NCBI RefSeq assembly: GCF_003815655.1 | Contig: NZ_CP033917.1 | Span: 186,001-250,000, forward strand | Length of the DNA stretch: 64,000 bases | Origin: Chryseobacterium sp. G0201 | GTDB lineage: Bacteria > Bacteroidota > Bacteroidia > Flavobacteriales > Weeksellaceae | Direction: 5' to 3' | In this document: positions 32,952 through 41,522 of the stretch, in pieces | Layout of the letters: every line of letters begins with the position of its first letter | Numbering within the stretch: position 1 is the stretch's first letter | Notes under the pieces: model-generated | Databases searched by the model: none | Told to the model about the DNA's origin: nothing | What the model saw: only the letters and a program-made list of their open reading frames with translations | Program-made: the position numbers and the translations under genes

Positions 32952-34178
32952 TCAATCTTCTTGCTTTTTATTACCAATCATCCATGGAACAATGAAGTAA
33001 AAACCAATGGCAATAAGCGTTGCTAAAACTCCGGTTCCTATCCATAAGGCATTAAATCCAAATTTTTGAGCAAGCATCGTTCCGATGTACGGTGTAATGA
33101 TAAATGCTATGGAAAATGAAATTCCATTCAATCCCATGTAAGCACCTTTATTATTTTTTCCTGAACGCATTGCTGTAATTGTAGACATAAAAGGTAACGT
33201 CCAGATTTCACCAATGCAAAGTAATGTCATTGAAATAACCAACGCTATTACACTATAGTCAAAAGCCATCATAGCATAAGAAAATCCACAAATAAGAGTT
33301 CCTAAAAGCATTGTCACCGCCAGACTAAAGTACTTTTCTGCGATTTGTACAAATCCCATTTCAAGCAAAACAATTAAGAATCCGCTATACCCTAAAATAT
33401 ATCCTATACTTTGTTGGCTTAAATGCGCAGTATCTTTATAAAAGATCGTCAACGTACTGAATAGCTGGAAAAAGCATACTGAAAACAGCATACAAAAGAA
33501 ACAGTAAATCAAGAATTTACCATCTTTATAGGGAGAATTTTCTTTTTTAATAACAATTGCTTCTTTTACTTTTTTAGCTTTTATTTTCGCTAATTTATTT
33601 CTTTTTCCAAAGAACCAGATATACATTAATCCGGCTGAAAATGCTGCAAAAGCATTACTGAAAAATAAAAATTCATAAGAAATAGCAGATAAAATTCCAC
33701 CTAAAGCAGGACCAATTGAGAATCCTAAATTCACAGCCATACGGTTTAGTGAAAATGCTCTTGTAATATTTTCAGGCTTTGCATATTTCGTGATCGCTAC
33801 CGAGTTGGCAGGTCGAAATGTCTCGCTCACAATACTTTGTGCTAAAATAATTCCCGCCACCCCAACTTCTGTATTAAAGATCGGAATTAAACAAAATAAG
33901 GGTACACTAAGAAGCAAACTTAGATATTGTACTTTGTATTCTCCAATTTTATCAGTGATCATTCCCCCAAGCCAAGAGCCCAATACAGAACCAATTCCGA
34001 AAAAACTCAAAACAACTCCTGTATTTTCAATACTGAAATGTAAATGATCGGTCATGTATACCCCTAAAAACGGGAGTACCATAGAACCTGCACGGTTGAT
34101 AAGCATTACCAATGCCAACATCCAACTTTCCTGAGAAAGTCCTTTAAATGAATTTGTATATATGTTTATTAATTTCAC
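32952..34178 (-). CDS. Major facilitator superfamily transporter
   Basis: 408 residues with 12 predicted membrane helices in two halves split by a basic loop (about 190-215, rich in Lys). The first half carries the MFS signature region GSWLGGMITDKIGEYKVQ (about 68-85, a motif A variant) and RPANSVAITKYAKPENITRAFSLNRMAVNLGFSIGPALGG (about 122-161), typical of drug:H+ antiporters with motif C. An exporter of hydrophobic small molecules is likely. It is upstream of, and on the same strand as, the CrtC-like/prenyl synthase fusion gene, but 331 bases away. Substrate unknown. Confidence 0.85.
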   Translation of the reverse strand: MKLINIYTNSFKGLSQESWMLALVMLINRAGSMVLPFLGVYMTDHLHFSIENTGVVLSFFGIGSVLGSWLGGMITDKIGEYKVQYLSLLLSVPLFCLIPIFNTEVGVAGIILAQSIVSETFRPANSVAITKYAKPENITRAFSLNRMAVNLGFSIGPALGGILSAISYEFLFFSNAFAAFSAGLMYIWFFGKRNKLAKIKAKKVKEAIVIKKENSPYKDGKFLIYCFFCMLFSVCFFQLFSTLTIFYKDTAHLSQQSIGYILGYSGFLIVLLEMGFVQIAEKYFSLAVTMLLGTLICGFSYAMMAFDYSVIALVISMTLLCIGEIWTLPFMSTITAMRSGKNNKGAYMGLNGISFSIAFIITPYIGTMLAQKFGFNALWIGTGVLATLIAIGFYFIVPWMIGNKKQED

Positions 34179-34267
34179 AATTTCTAAATTTTAAATATTT
34201 TTTGATAGGATTTTATCCTACCCTTTGTTAAATTGCCCCTTCGGAACTCTTAAATTTTAATATTCTT

Positions 34268-34302
34268 GAGATTGCTTCGTCGCTTCACTCCTCGCAATGA
34301 CA
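34268..34302. repeat. GAGATTGCTTCGTCGC...CTCCTCGCAATGACA repeat, copy 1
   Basis: The unit GAGATTGCTTCGTCGC followed by CTCCTCGCAATGACA recurs at 53773-53808 with two changes. ATTGC and GCAAT at the ends can pair, so it folds as a short hairpin. It lies between the MFS and glnS genes. Confidence 0.75.
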
Positions 34303-34340
34303 CAAAAAAACAGGACTTAAAAAATTAAGCCCTGTTTCAT
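34303..34340 (-). terminator. Terminator of glnS
   Basis: A stem of AACAGGACTTAA with TTAAGCCCTGTT (about 34309-34336, one mismatch) preceded on the plus strand by an A run, giving a T tail on the minus strand 25 bases past the glnS stop. Confidence 0.75.
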
Positions 34341-34362
34341 TTATAATGATATAAATAAATTT

Positions 34363-36036
34363 TTACTCTGGCTTATAAGAGTCTTTTAATGTTACAGTAC
34401 GGTTGAATACCAACGTAGTATCCGTAGAATCCTGATCTTTCGTAAAATATCCAATTCTCTGGAACTGAAGAGGTTCTCCAACAGCGACATCCTTTAAACT
34501 TGGTTCAGCAAAAGCTTTAACGATAGAAACAGATTCTGGATTAATAAAATTCAAGAAATCTACATCTTTCTCAGCATCAGGCTGTTCCACAGTGAATAAG
34601 TTATTATAAATTCTTACATCTACAGGAAGCGCATGTTTTGCAGATACCCAATGTAAAGTACCTTTTACTTTTCTTAAACTTTCTTCTGTGCCGCTTCCAG
34701 ACTTAGATTTTTCGTCATAAGAAGCGTAAATGGTTGTAATTTCTCCGTTTTCATCTTTCTCCACTCTTTCAGCTTTGATGATGTAAGCAGATTTTAAACG
34801 AACTTCTCCGCCTAATTTCAACCTGAAGAATTTATTATTAGCTTCTTCTTTAAAGTCTTCACGCTCAATATATAATTCTCTTGAGAAAGGAACTTGCCTT
34901 GTTCCGGCATTTTCCTGCTCAGGATTATTTTCAGTTTCTAACCACTCTTCATTTCCTTCAGGATAGTTCTCGATCACCAATTTGACCGGATCTACCACTG
35001 CCATCACACGTTTAGCTACTTTATTAAGATCTTCACGGACACAGAAATCCAATAATTGAATTTCAATTAAGTTTTCCCTTTTTGCAACTCCTACTTTATC
35101 AATAAAATTTCTGATAGACGCAGGTGTAAAACCTTTTCTCCTCATTCCGGAAATTGTAGGCATCCTTGGATCGTCCCATCCATTAACTACATTTTCAGCG
35201 ATCAGCCTCTGTAGTTTCCTCTTGGAAGTAATCATATAAGAAACATTCATCCTTGCAAATTCTCTTTGCTTAGGCGCTACTTTAGATTCGTCATAAACCT
35301 GCTCCAAATACCAATTGTAAAGCGGTCTGTGATTTTCAAATTCTAAAGAACATAATGAATGCGAAACTTGCTCTAAATAATCAGATTCACCATGAGCCCA
35401 GTCGTACATTGGATAAATTTTCCAATCTGTTCCTGTTCTGTGGTGAGGTCTTTTCAAAATTCTGTACATAACAGGATCACGCATATTCATGTTAGGCGAA
35501 ACCATGTCAATTTTTGCACGAAGAGACATTGAACCTTCTTCAAATTCACCATTTTTCATCCTTTCGAACAAATCTAAAGATTCTTCAACAGGACGATTTC
35601 TGAACGGAGATTCAACTCCCGGTTCTGTAGGATTTTTTCTTTGTTCTGTAATCGTTTGAGATGGCTGCTCATCAACATAAGCTTTTTCATCTTTAATCAA
35701 CTGAACGGCCCAATCATAAAGCTGCTGGAAGTAGTCTGATGCATACAAAACTTTATCCCATTTGAAACCTAACCATTCAACGTCTTTCATGATAGAATCT
35801 ACGAATTCCTGTTCTTCTTTTTCAGGATTCGTATCGTCGAAACGAAGGTTTACGGGAGCATTGTATTTTTCACCCAAACCGAAGTTGATGCAGATCGCTT
35901 TTGTGTGACCTACATGCAGATAACCGTTTGGCTCAGGTGGAAAACGGAAACGGATCTGATCATTTTTAAGACCGTTTGCCAAATCATCTTCTATAATTTG
36001 CTCAATAAAATTGAGAGATTTTTTTTCTTCTTCCAT
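34363..36036 (-). CDS. glnS: Glutamine--tRNA ligase
   Basis: 557 residues from ATG 36036 (MEEEKKSLNFIEQII); an ATG eight codons upstream is possible but less typical. The class I signature HIGH is seen as PPEPNGYLHVGHTKAI (about 34-49). LRFDDTNPEKEEQEFVDSI and YDWAHGESDYLEQVSHSLCSLEFENHRPLYNW mark the GlnRS/GluRS core. The KMSKS loop reads MITSKRKLQRL (about 266-276). The C-terminal beta-barrel anticodon domain is full length. Charges tRNA-Gln directly in the cytoplasm. Monocistronic, ending at the terminator at 34303. Confidence 0.95.
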   Translation of the reverse strand: MEEEKKSLNFIEQIIEDDLANGLKNDQIRFRFPPEPNGYLHVGHTKAICINFGLGEKYNAPVNLRFDDTNPEKEEQEFVDSIMKDVEWLGFKWDKVLYASDYFQQLYDWAVQLIKDEKAYVDEQPSQTITEQRKNPTEPGVESPFRNRPVEESLDLFERMKNGEFEEGSMSLRAKIDMVSPNMNMRDPVMYRILKRPHHRTGTDWKIYPMYDWAHGESDYLEQVSHSLCSLEFENHRPLYNWYLEQVYDESKVAPKQREFARMNVSYMITSKRKLQRLIAENVVNGWDDPRMPTISGMRRKGFTPASIRNFIDKVGVAKRENLIEIQLLDFCVREDLNKVAKRVMAVVDPVKLVIENYPEGNEEWLETENNPEQENAGTRQVPFSRELYIEREDFKEEANNKFFRLKLGGEVRLKSAYIIKAERVEKDENGEITTIYASYDEKSKSGSGTEESLRKVKGTLHWVSAKHALPVDVRIYNNLFTVEQPDAEKDVDFLNFINPESVSIVKAFAEPSLKDVAVGEPLQFQRIGYFTKDQDSTDTTLVFNRTVTLKDSYKPE

Positions 36037-36194
36037 TAAAATTCGCTTTAAATGTCGCATTATACAACAATTTGCAAATTTAGGAAATTTAAAGGGTTTA
36101 CGGAAATTATAATTTAAAACTATAATTGTTAATAATTCAATATTTTTATTTAACTTAGAAATTAACTAAAAAACCGTTCTCAAATAATAACAAC

Positions 36195-37328
36195 ATGGCT
36201 GTTTATATTCTAAGCAATCGAAAAATCGTTCGCCATAAAGGTGAAAAAGCAGATTCATTTTCTAATGATGAATACTCTATTCCTAATTTCAGAATAGCAA
36301 AATGTGATTTTGAAAACTTTAAAGAACCAACTTCTGCAGTTAAAAAGAAGAAAGACTATACTAACCAAAATATTCTCAACTATAAACTCTTTTCTGAGCC
36401 TGAAAAACAAGGTTATCAGGATGTTTTGGATGTTTTACTCAATGAAAAAGGGGTTAAAAAATCAACTCTAACGGCTAACAATCTCGGTGGAAGCCAAAAA
36501 ATGTTTTATGAATTGTATAAAGATATGTCTTCCACAAAGGATAGAAGCGATGTTTTGATATTTATTCATGGCTACGCTTATGATTTTGATGATGAATTGA
36601 AGGCTATCATTGATCTTAAAAAATTATTTATTGATAATCCGGCATCGCCAATAGAGCATATTTTGTTCGTAAGCTGGCCGGCTTCAAGCAGTATTGTTCC
36701 GTTGACTTATTTTGATGATAAAGCTTCGAGCATCAATTCCGGAGCATCTTTGATGAGACTTTTTTATTTTTACACTCAGTTTTTAAAAGATATTTTTTCG
36801 AACCGTGATCTTGTTCCCTGCAACCAAAGGATTCATTTAATGGCACACTCCATGGGAAATCGAGTGCTTCAAAGTATGTTGTACAGTTTGAAAAAGGAAA
36901 ACATTTTGAGGGTTATCGATCAAGTTCTATTATTGAATTCTGATGTGACTTATAAAGTTTTTGATGATTCGGAAGACTCATTCAACAAGCTACCTTTATT
37001 GGCGAATCGAATTTCAATTTATTTAAACAGAAAAGATACCATTCTTGGAATTTCACAGTTTACCAAAAATATTTTAACACCGAGATTAGGCAAGCATGGA
37101 CCGAGTGACATTCAAAAATTCAAAGATATTGTTTCCGTTATCGACTGTACATTTGTAGAAGATGATGTGTTGAGTGGCCTGAAATATGAGATCGGAAATC
37201 ATTGGGGATACTTATCCAGTTCAAAGGTTCAAAATGATATTTTTCAAAACTTATATGGTATGGATAGGAATCTTATTACCAACAGACTAAAGAATAACGA
37301 AAATATTTTCACAATTATTTCACAATAA
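36195..37328 (+). CDS. Alpha/beta hydrolase (DUF900-like)
   Basis: 377 residues without a signal peptide. DVLIFIHGYAYDF (about 113-125) holds the oxyanion-hole His-Gly. IHLMAHSMGNRVLQSML (about 214-230) contains the nucleophile S219 in a GxSxG variant (A-H-S-M-G). VLLLNSDVTYKVFDD (about 244-258) fits the acid strand. The overall order matches DUF900-type serine hydrolases. The N-terminal 110 residues are an extra region of unknown role. An esterase or lipase acting in the cytoplasm is likely; substrate unknown. It stands alone. Confidence 0.75.
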   Translation: MAVYILSNRKIVRHKGEKADSFSNDEYSIPNFRIAKCDFENFKEPTSAVKKKKDYTNQNILNYKLFSEPEKQGYQDVLDVLLNEKGVKKSTLTANNLGGSQKMFYELYKDMSSTKDRSDVLIFIHGYAYDFDDELKAIIDLKKLFIDNPASPIEHILFVSWPASSSIVPLTYFDDKASSINSGASLMRLFYFYTQFLKDIFSNRDLVPCNQRIHLMAHSMGNRVLQSMLYSLKKENILRVIDQVLLLNSDVTYKVFDDSEDSFNKLPLLANRISIYLNRKDTILGISQFTKNILTPRLGKHGPSDIQKFKDIVSVIDCTFVEDDVLSGLKYEIGNHWGYLSSSKVQNDIFQNLYGMDRNLITNRLKNNENIFTIISQ

Positions 37329-37387
37329 TATTTTAAAATTAAGCATATCGCAAAACCTTATTTTAAAGCATAAAACAATCGCTCATA

Positions 37388-37404
37388 TTGGCATAGAGAT
37401 TGCA
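37388..37404 (+). promoter_or_regulatory. Sigma-54-type (-24/-12) promoter
   Basis: TTGGCATAGAGATTGCA has GG at 37390-37391 and GC at 37402-37403, ten bases apart, within TTGGCA-N6-TTGCA. That is close to the RpoN consensus TGGCAC-N5-TTGC, with the last C of the -24 element changed. The predicted start is near 37415, and the 25-residue peptide ORF begins at 37441. Confidence 0.6.
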
Positions 37405-37440
37405 AAATCATTAAACAGAGAAATACTAAATTTTTTTATC

Positions 37441-37518
37441 ATGAAAAAAGTTAAAAGCAAGTTTTCTTATTTATTGCAATATATTAAGAAAGCAATTTTC
37501 GTAAAAGATGTGATTTAA
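37441..37518 (+). CDS. Putative 25-residue cationic peptide
   Basis: ATG 37441 to TAA 37518. It begins MKKVKSKFSYLLQYIKKAIF and ends VKDVI. It has seven lysines and one acidic residue, with aromatic and aliphatic side chains that make an amphipathic helix. It starts about 26 bases after the predicted sigma-54 transcription start, giving a compact transcription unit that ends at the hairpin at 37601. No homologue recognised. Translation is unproven, and the transcript could instead be a small RNA. Confidence 0.42.
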   Translation: MKKVKSKFSYLLQYIKKAIFVKDVI

Positions 37519-37600
37519 TCATCTGATTACTAACCCAAAACACACAGATTATCCGACCGTAAAATTACTTTTCTTCATCAATTTCACATCATTTTAATAT

Positions 37601-37636
37601 ACTTACAAGGTTTTTAGACTTTGTAAGGTTTTGTTA
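37601..37636 (+). terminator. Possible terminator of the sigma-54 unit
   Basis: CTTACAA (37602-37608) pairs with TTGTAAG (37621-37627), followed by GTTTTGTTATGTTTTC. Stem stability is modest. Confidence 0.5.
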
Positions 37637-37745
37637 TGTTTTCAATATTAATTCACAAAAATGTGTGTTAATTAAAGTTAAATATATTGTATAGTAGAAA
37701 AAAGAATTCCATATTTACATTACTAATCAAATTAAAATATTAATT

Positions 37746-37913
37746 ATGAAAAATCTAGAAAAAATCAAAAGAGAAAAATTAAAGACAATCAAAGGAGGAA
37801 GACCGCCTCTTGGATGCAACAGTTGGAATCCAACTGCTATGTGTTGCAGATCATGGGCTCCCGACTACTGTGGTAATACTACATGTCCAGATTCACCTGC
37901 TCCAGCGTGTTAG
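37746..37913 (+). CDS. Double-glycine leader, cysteine-rich precursor peptide (bacteriocin-like)
   Basis: A 55-residue ORF from ATG 37746 to TAG 37913. The first 18 residues, MKNLEKIKREKLKTIKGG, are a typical Bacteroidota GG-type leader (KxLxxIxxxxLKxIxGG, like TIGR04149 and 'bacteriocin-like' flavobacterial peptides). The 37-residue core begins RPPLGCNSWNPTAMCC and has six cysteines, tryptophans and prolines, ending PAPAC. An even cysteine count suggests three disulfides or another cross-link. No C39-peptidase ABC exporter or modifying enzyme is encoded nearby, so processing must be in trans. AGGAGG within the GG codons is coding, not a ribosome site. Confidence 0.75.
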   Translation: MKNLEKIKREKLKTIKGGRPPLGCNSWNPTAMCCRSWAPDYCGNTTCPDSPAPAC

Positions 37914-37927
37914 TAAGTCTTTCTCAG

Positions 37928-38932
37928 TTATATTTTGAACCATAATAGCTCATTTCTGAGTTCCAAATCGGATTTAAAATTATTAACAAACAAAGATCCG
38001 GTGCCTAAACCTTGAGGCATCGGATTTTTTTTCGAAAAAGTATACTGTGCAATCGCATTCAGACCCACATTACTTTCAAGAGCAGACGTAATCCACCAAC
38101 CAATATTGAATTCTTCTGCAAGAGAGATCCATTCATTAGAACCTGAAAAACCTGCTACCAAAGCTGGTTTTAAAATAATATATTGTGGTTTTATGATTTC
38201 TAAAAGCTTGTTCTTTTCATTAAAATCAGTAATTCCAATTAATTCTTCATCTAAAGCAATCGGAGTTGGAGTTTCGGCACATAATTCTGCCATATCCTTC
38301 CATTTTCCAGCTTTTATGGGTTGTTCAATTGAGTGAATATCTAAATCTGCCAATTGCCGTAAAACACCTTTTGCTTGTTCTTTATTAAAACCTCCGTTTG
38401 CATCTACACGCAATTCCAATTTATCTTTAGAGAATTTTTCTCTTAATTTTTGAAGAACTTCATGCTCGGATTTCCAATCGACACCAATTTTTAGTTTAAT
38501 ACAATGAAAACCCTTTTCAAGTTTTTCCTGAATCTGTTCTTCCATATAATGAATATCTCCCATCCAAATTAAACCATTGATGGTAATTGAAGCTTTACCT
38601 TCAGTAAATTCACTTGGGAAATAGAGATTTCCACCATGTTTTAAGTTCAGAATAGCCTGTTCGTATCCAAACCAAATTGATGGAAATTCTTTTAATTCTT
38701 CTTTTAAAAATTCAGAATCTTTTTGAATATTTTCACAAAGCCATTTCAGTTTTTCTTCATAATCAGGTCTATCATCAAAACTCAGTCCTCTGAAAATTGC
38801 ACATTCTCCTACTCCTTTTTTTTCATTTTCTGAAATTTCAAGAATAAAGGTTTCCTTTTCATGCAAAACGCCGCGAGATGTTCCACTCGGGCGCTTGAAT
38901 TCTAATAAATATTTAAAATATTCTGCTTTCAT
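37928..38932 (-). CDS. menC: o-Succinylbenzoate synthase (enolase superfamily)
   Basis: 334 residues with the enolase-superfamily barrel. KLKIGVDW (the KxK acid/base lysine region, about 146-153), LRVDANGGF (first metal Asp, about 174-182), SIEQPI (second, Glu), ALDEELIG (third, Asp/Glu) and YIILKPALVAGFSGSNEWI (second catalytic Lys) occur in order. It dehydrates SHCHC to o-succinylbenzoate in menaquinone synthesis. It starts one base after the fbp stop on the same strand, so the two are co-transcribed. menI and menF occur at 7-9 kb, so the pathway is dispersed. Confidence 0.87.
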   Translation of the reverse strand: MKAEYFKYLLEFKRPSGTSRGVLHEKETFILEISENEKKGVGECAIFRGLSFDDRPDYEEKLKWLCENIQKDSEFLKEELKEFPSIWFGYEQAILNLKHGGNLYFPSEFTEGKASITINGLIWMGDIHYMEEQIQEKLEKGFHCIKLKIGVDWKSEHEVLQKLREKFSKDKLELRVDANGGFNKEQAKGVLRQLADLDIHSIEQPIKAGKWKDMAELCAETPTPIALDEELIGITDFNEKNKLLEIIKPQYIILKPALVAGFSGSNEWISLAEEFNIGWWITSALESNVGLNAIAQYTFSKKNPMPQGLGTGSLFVNNFKSDLELRNELLWFKI

Positions 38933-39949
38933 TTATTTTACACTGTCAATTCGCATAAATTCCTCTGCTTTTTCAACCATATTGACGCTTCCGCAGAAAA
39001 ACGGAATTCTTTGATGAAGTTCTGTCGGTTCTATTTCCAAAATTCTTCTGAAACCGTCAGTTGCCTTTCCACCAGCTTGTTCAGCCAGGAAAGCCATTGG
39101 ATTACATTCATATAACAATCTCAATTTCCCGTTTGGAGATTGAGAATATGAAGGATAAATATAAATTCCGCCTTTTAACATATTTCTATGAAAATCAGCA
39201 ACTAGCGAACCAATATATCTAGAGGTATAAGGACGATCGCCTTCTTCCATCTGACAATATTTAAGATAATTTTTAACTCCTTGAGGGAATTTTATATAAT
39301 TTCCTTCATTGATAGAATAAATTTTACCCGTTGTCGGAAACTTCATATTTGGATGAGAAAGATAGTAGGTACCTAAAGATGGATCTAATGTGAATCCGTT
39401 CACGCCATTTCCTGTTGTGTAAACAATCATCGTTGAAGAACCGTAAATAACGTATCCAGCAGCAATCTGATTCACTCCTTTTTGTAAGAAATCTTCCAAT
39501 TGAACCGGAGTTCCTGGCTCGGTAACTCTTCTGTAAATCGAGAAAATTGTTCCAACAGAAACATTGACGTCAATATTTGAAGAACCGTCCAAAGGGTCAA
39601 TTAATACAACATATTTACTTAAATGTCCGTTTTCACCACATTTAATATCAATAAAATCATCATTTTCTTCGGAAGCAATACCGCAAACCACTTCTCTTTG
39701 AGACAATGCCGTAATAAAAATCTCATTAGCGATCACGTCAAGCTTTTGCTGCTCCTCCCCTTGAATATTTTCATTTCCCGCTTTTCCGATGATATCTGCG
39801 ATTCCGGCTTTGTTTACTTCTCTGTTTACTACTTTAGAAGCTAATCTTATCGCGCTCAGAAGACGTGAAAATTCACCTGTGGAATATTGGAAATCGTCCT
39901 GTTTATCAATAAGAAATTCGCCTAAAGTTTGTAATGGTTGATCTGACAT
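38933..39949 (-). CDS. fbp: Fructose-1,6-bisphosphatase class I
   Basis: 338 residues. The metal-binding core [29 protein letters not shown] (about 109-137) holds the DPLDGSS motif. [13 protein letters not shown] and [10 protein letters not shown] (about 65-102) provide the other acidic ligands, and [25 protein letters not shown] (about 274-298) closes the site. This is a full-length class I enzyme that hydrolyses fructose-1,6-bisphosphate in gluconeogenesis. Transcribed with menC. Confidence 0.95.
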   Translation of the reverse strand: MSDQPLQTLGEFLIDKQDDFQYSTGEFSRLLSAIRLASKVVNREVNKAGIADIIGKAGNENIQGEEQQKLDVIANEIFITALSQREVVCGIASEENDDFIDIKCGENGHLSKYVVLIDPLDGSSNIDVNVSVGTIFSIYRRVTEPGTPVQLEDFLQKGVNQIAAGYVIYGSSTMIVYTTGNGVNGFTLDPSLGTYYLSHPNMKFPTTGKIYSINEGNYIKFPQGVKNYLKYCQMEEGDRPYTSRYIGSLVADFHRNMLKGGIYIYPSYSQSPNGKLRLLYECNPMAFLAEQAGGKATDGFRRILEIEPTELHQRIPFFCGSVNMVEKAEEFMRIDSVK

Positions 39950-40261
39950 GTTTTACTTTTTATGCTTTGCTCAAATTTCGTAAAATTTATAACAATAAAA
40001 AGAATTTTCTAACAAAAGACCTTATCAATTATTAATCAACAACATACAAGAGTATTTTGGCAAGACAGATGAATTTTCATCATTAAATTTTCTCCAATTC
40101 ATTACAGCAATCTGAATATTTTGACCTTTTTTTTGATTTTAATAAAATCTTAAGCACTGCGAAACCACTGGCTCTTTCATATCTCGTTGTAAATTTATAA
40201 TTTTGACCTCCGTAAAAAACTCAATTAAATTTTATCTAACAATTTTATTTTTAACAATTTA
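39950..40261. other. 312-base divergent gap between fbp and aspartate kinase
   Basis: AT-rich; it must carry both divergent promoters. Only the aspartate-kinase side shows a recognisable -7 box (40198-40205). No ORF, repeat or convincing leader-peptide attenuator is visible. Confidence 0.5.
40175..40205 (+). promoter_or_regulatory. Promoter of the aspartate kinase operon
   Basis: The -7 box TAATTTTG at 40198-40205 fits TAnnTTTG. TTTC at 40175-40178 sits 19 bases upstream as a near-match -33. Confidence 0.55.
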
Positions 40262-41500
40262 ATGAAAATTTTCAAGTTTGGTGGAGCATCGGTAAAAGAT
40301 GCTGAAAGTGTAAAGAATGTGTCCCTGGTATTAGAAAGCCAAGGATTTGCCAAATGTCTGCTGGTAATTTCAGCAATGGGCAAAACGACTAATGAATTGG
40401 AAAAAGTGGTAGAACTTTATTTCAAGAAGGATAACTATCAAACTGAGATTGAAAAGATAAAACGAAAACACATGGAAATCGCGGAAGGTTTATTTCCTGA
40501 AAACCATGCTGTTTTTGCAGAAATCAATTTGTTTTTTGATGATATTGTTTCTTTTTTAAGAAGAAATAAATCACCTAATTACAATTTTGTTTACGATCAG
40601 GTTGTAAGCTGTGGTGAAATGATCTCTACTAAGATCGTAAGTGAATATTTAAATGAAATACAATTTACCAATCAATGGTTAGACGCCAGAGATTATATAA
40701 AAACCGATAATTCTTACAGAGACGGAAATGTAGACTGGAAAAGAACAGAAGAATTTATATCAACTTTAAATCCGGAGATCTGCTATGTAACGCAAGGTTT
40801 TATTGGATCTGATGATAATAATTTTACGGTAACTTTAGGAAGAGAAGGTTCAGATTATTCTGCGGCGATCTTTGCTTATTGTTTAAATGCAGATGCAATG
40901 ACGATTTGGAAAGACGTTCCTGGAGTAATGACGGGAGATCCAAGAAAATTCAAGGATGTTACGCTTCTTTCTAATATATCGTATGAAGAGGCAATCGAGA
41001 TGGCGTACTACGGAGCAAGTATCATCCACCCAAAAACTTTACAGCCTTTACAACAAAAAGACATACCTTTTTATGTGAAATCTTTCGTAGATCCTACAAA
41101 AAAAGGAACAAAAGTAGGTGCTTCAGATAAAAATGAATTTCAGGAATCTTATATATTAAAGGAACATCAAACTTTATTGAAAATCTCTACCAGAGACTTC
41201 TCTTTTGTAGCGGAAGATCACATGAGTTTGGTTTTTAGCTTTTTAGCAAAATATAAAATTAAAGTTTCTTTGATGCAGAATTCTGCAATTTCACTAGCTT
41301 TATGTCTTGAAGATAAATTTGACAAAATAAACGAGCTTAATGAAGAACTTCAGAAAATTTTTAAAACTGAAGTCGTTAAAAATGTATCTTTATTTACCGT
41401 GAGAAATGCGAAGATGGAGAACATTGATAAATTTTACCAAGAAAAAAGTGTATTATTGGAACAGATTTCCAAGAATACGCTTCAAATGGTAACACAATAA
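40262..41500 (+). CDS. lysC: Aspartate kinase, monofunctional
   Basis: 412 residues. The start MKIFKFGGASVKDAESVKN is the family signature (KFGG, phosphate loop). VTLGREGSDYSAAIFAYCLNADAMTIWKDVPGVMTGDPRKF (about 196-236) is the ATP/aspartate site. STRDFSFVAED onward (about 308-400) is the C-terminal ACT regulatory region, likely sensing lysine or threonine. It phosphorylates aspartate, the first step to lysine, threonine, methionine and diaminopimelate. The symbol is by analogy; feedback specificity is not readable. The next gene starts 22 bases downstream. Confidence 0.92.
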   Translation: MKIFKFGGASVKDAESVKNVSLVLESQGFAKCLLVISAMGKTTNELEKVVELYFKKDNYQTEIEKIKRKHMEIAEGLFPENHAVFAEINLFFDDIVSFLRRNKSPNYNFVYDQVVSCGEMISTKIVSEYLNEIQFTNQWLDARDYIKTDNSYRDGNVDWKRTEEFISTLNPEICYVTQGFIGSDDNNFTVTLGREGSDYSAAIFAYCLNADAMTIWKDVPGVMTGDPRKFKDVTLLSNISYEEAIEMAYYGASIIHPKTLQPLQQKDIPFYVKSFVDPTKKGTKVGASDKNEFQESYILKEHQTLLKISTRDFSFVAEDHMSLVFSFLAKYKIKVSLMQNSAISLALCLEDKFDKINELNEELQKIFKTEVVKNVSLFTVRNAKMENIDKFYQEKSVLLEQISKNTLQMVTQ

Positions 41501-41522
41501 AACTAATTGCGACTAAACACAC

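Noticed and set aside
36061..36194. Searched for T-box or leader control of glnS
   Set aside because: The upstream region is short and AT-rich with no T-box sequence or stem; T-boxes are not expected in this phylum.
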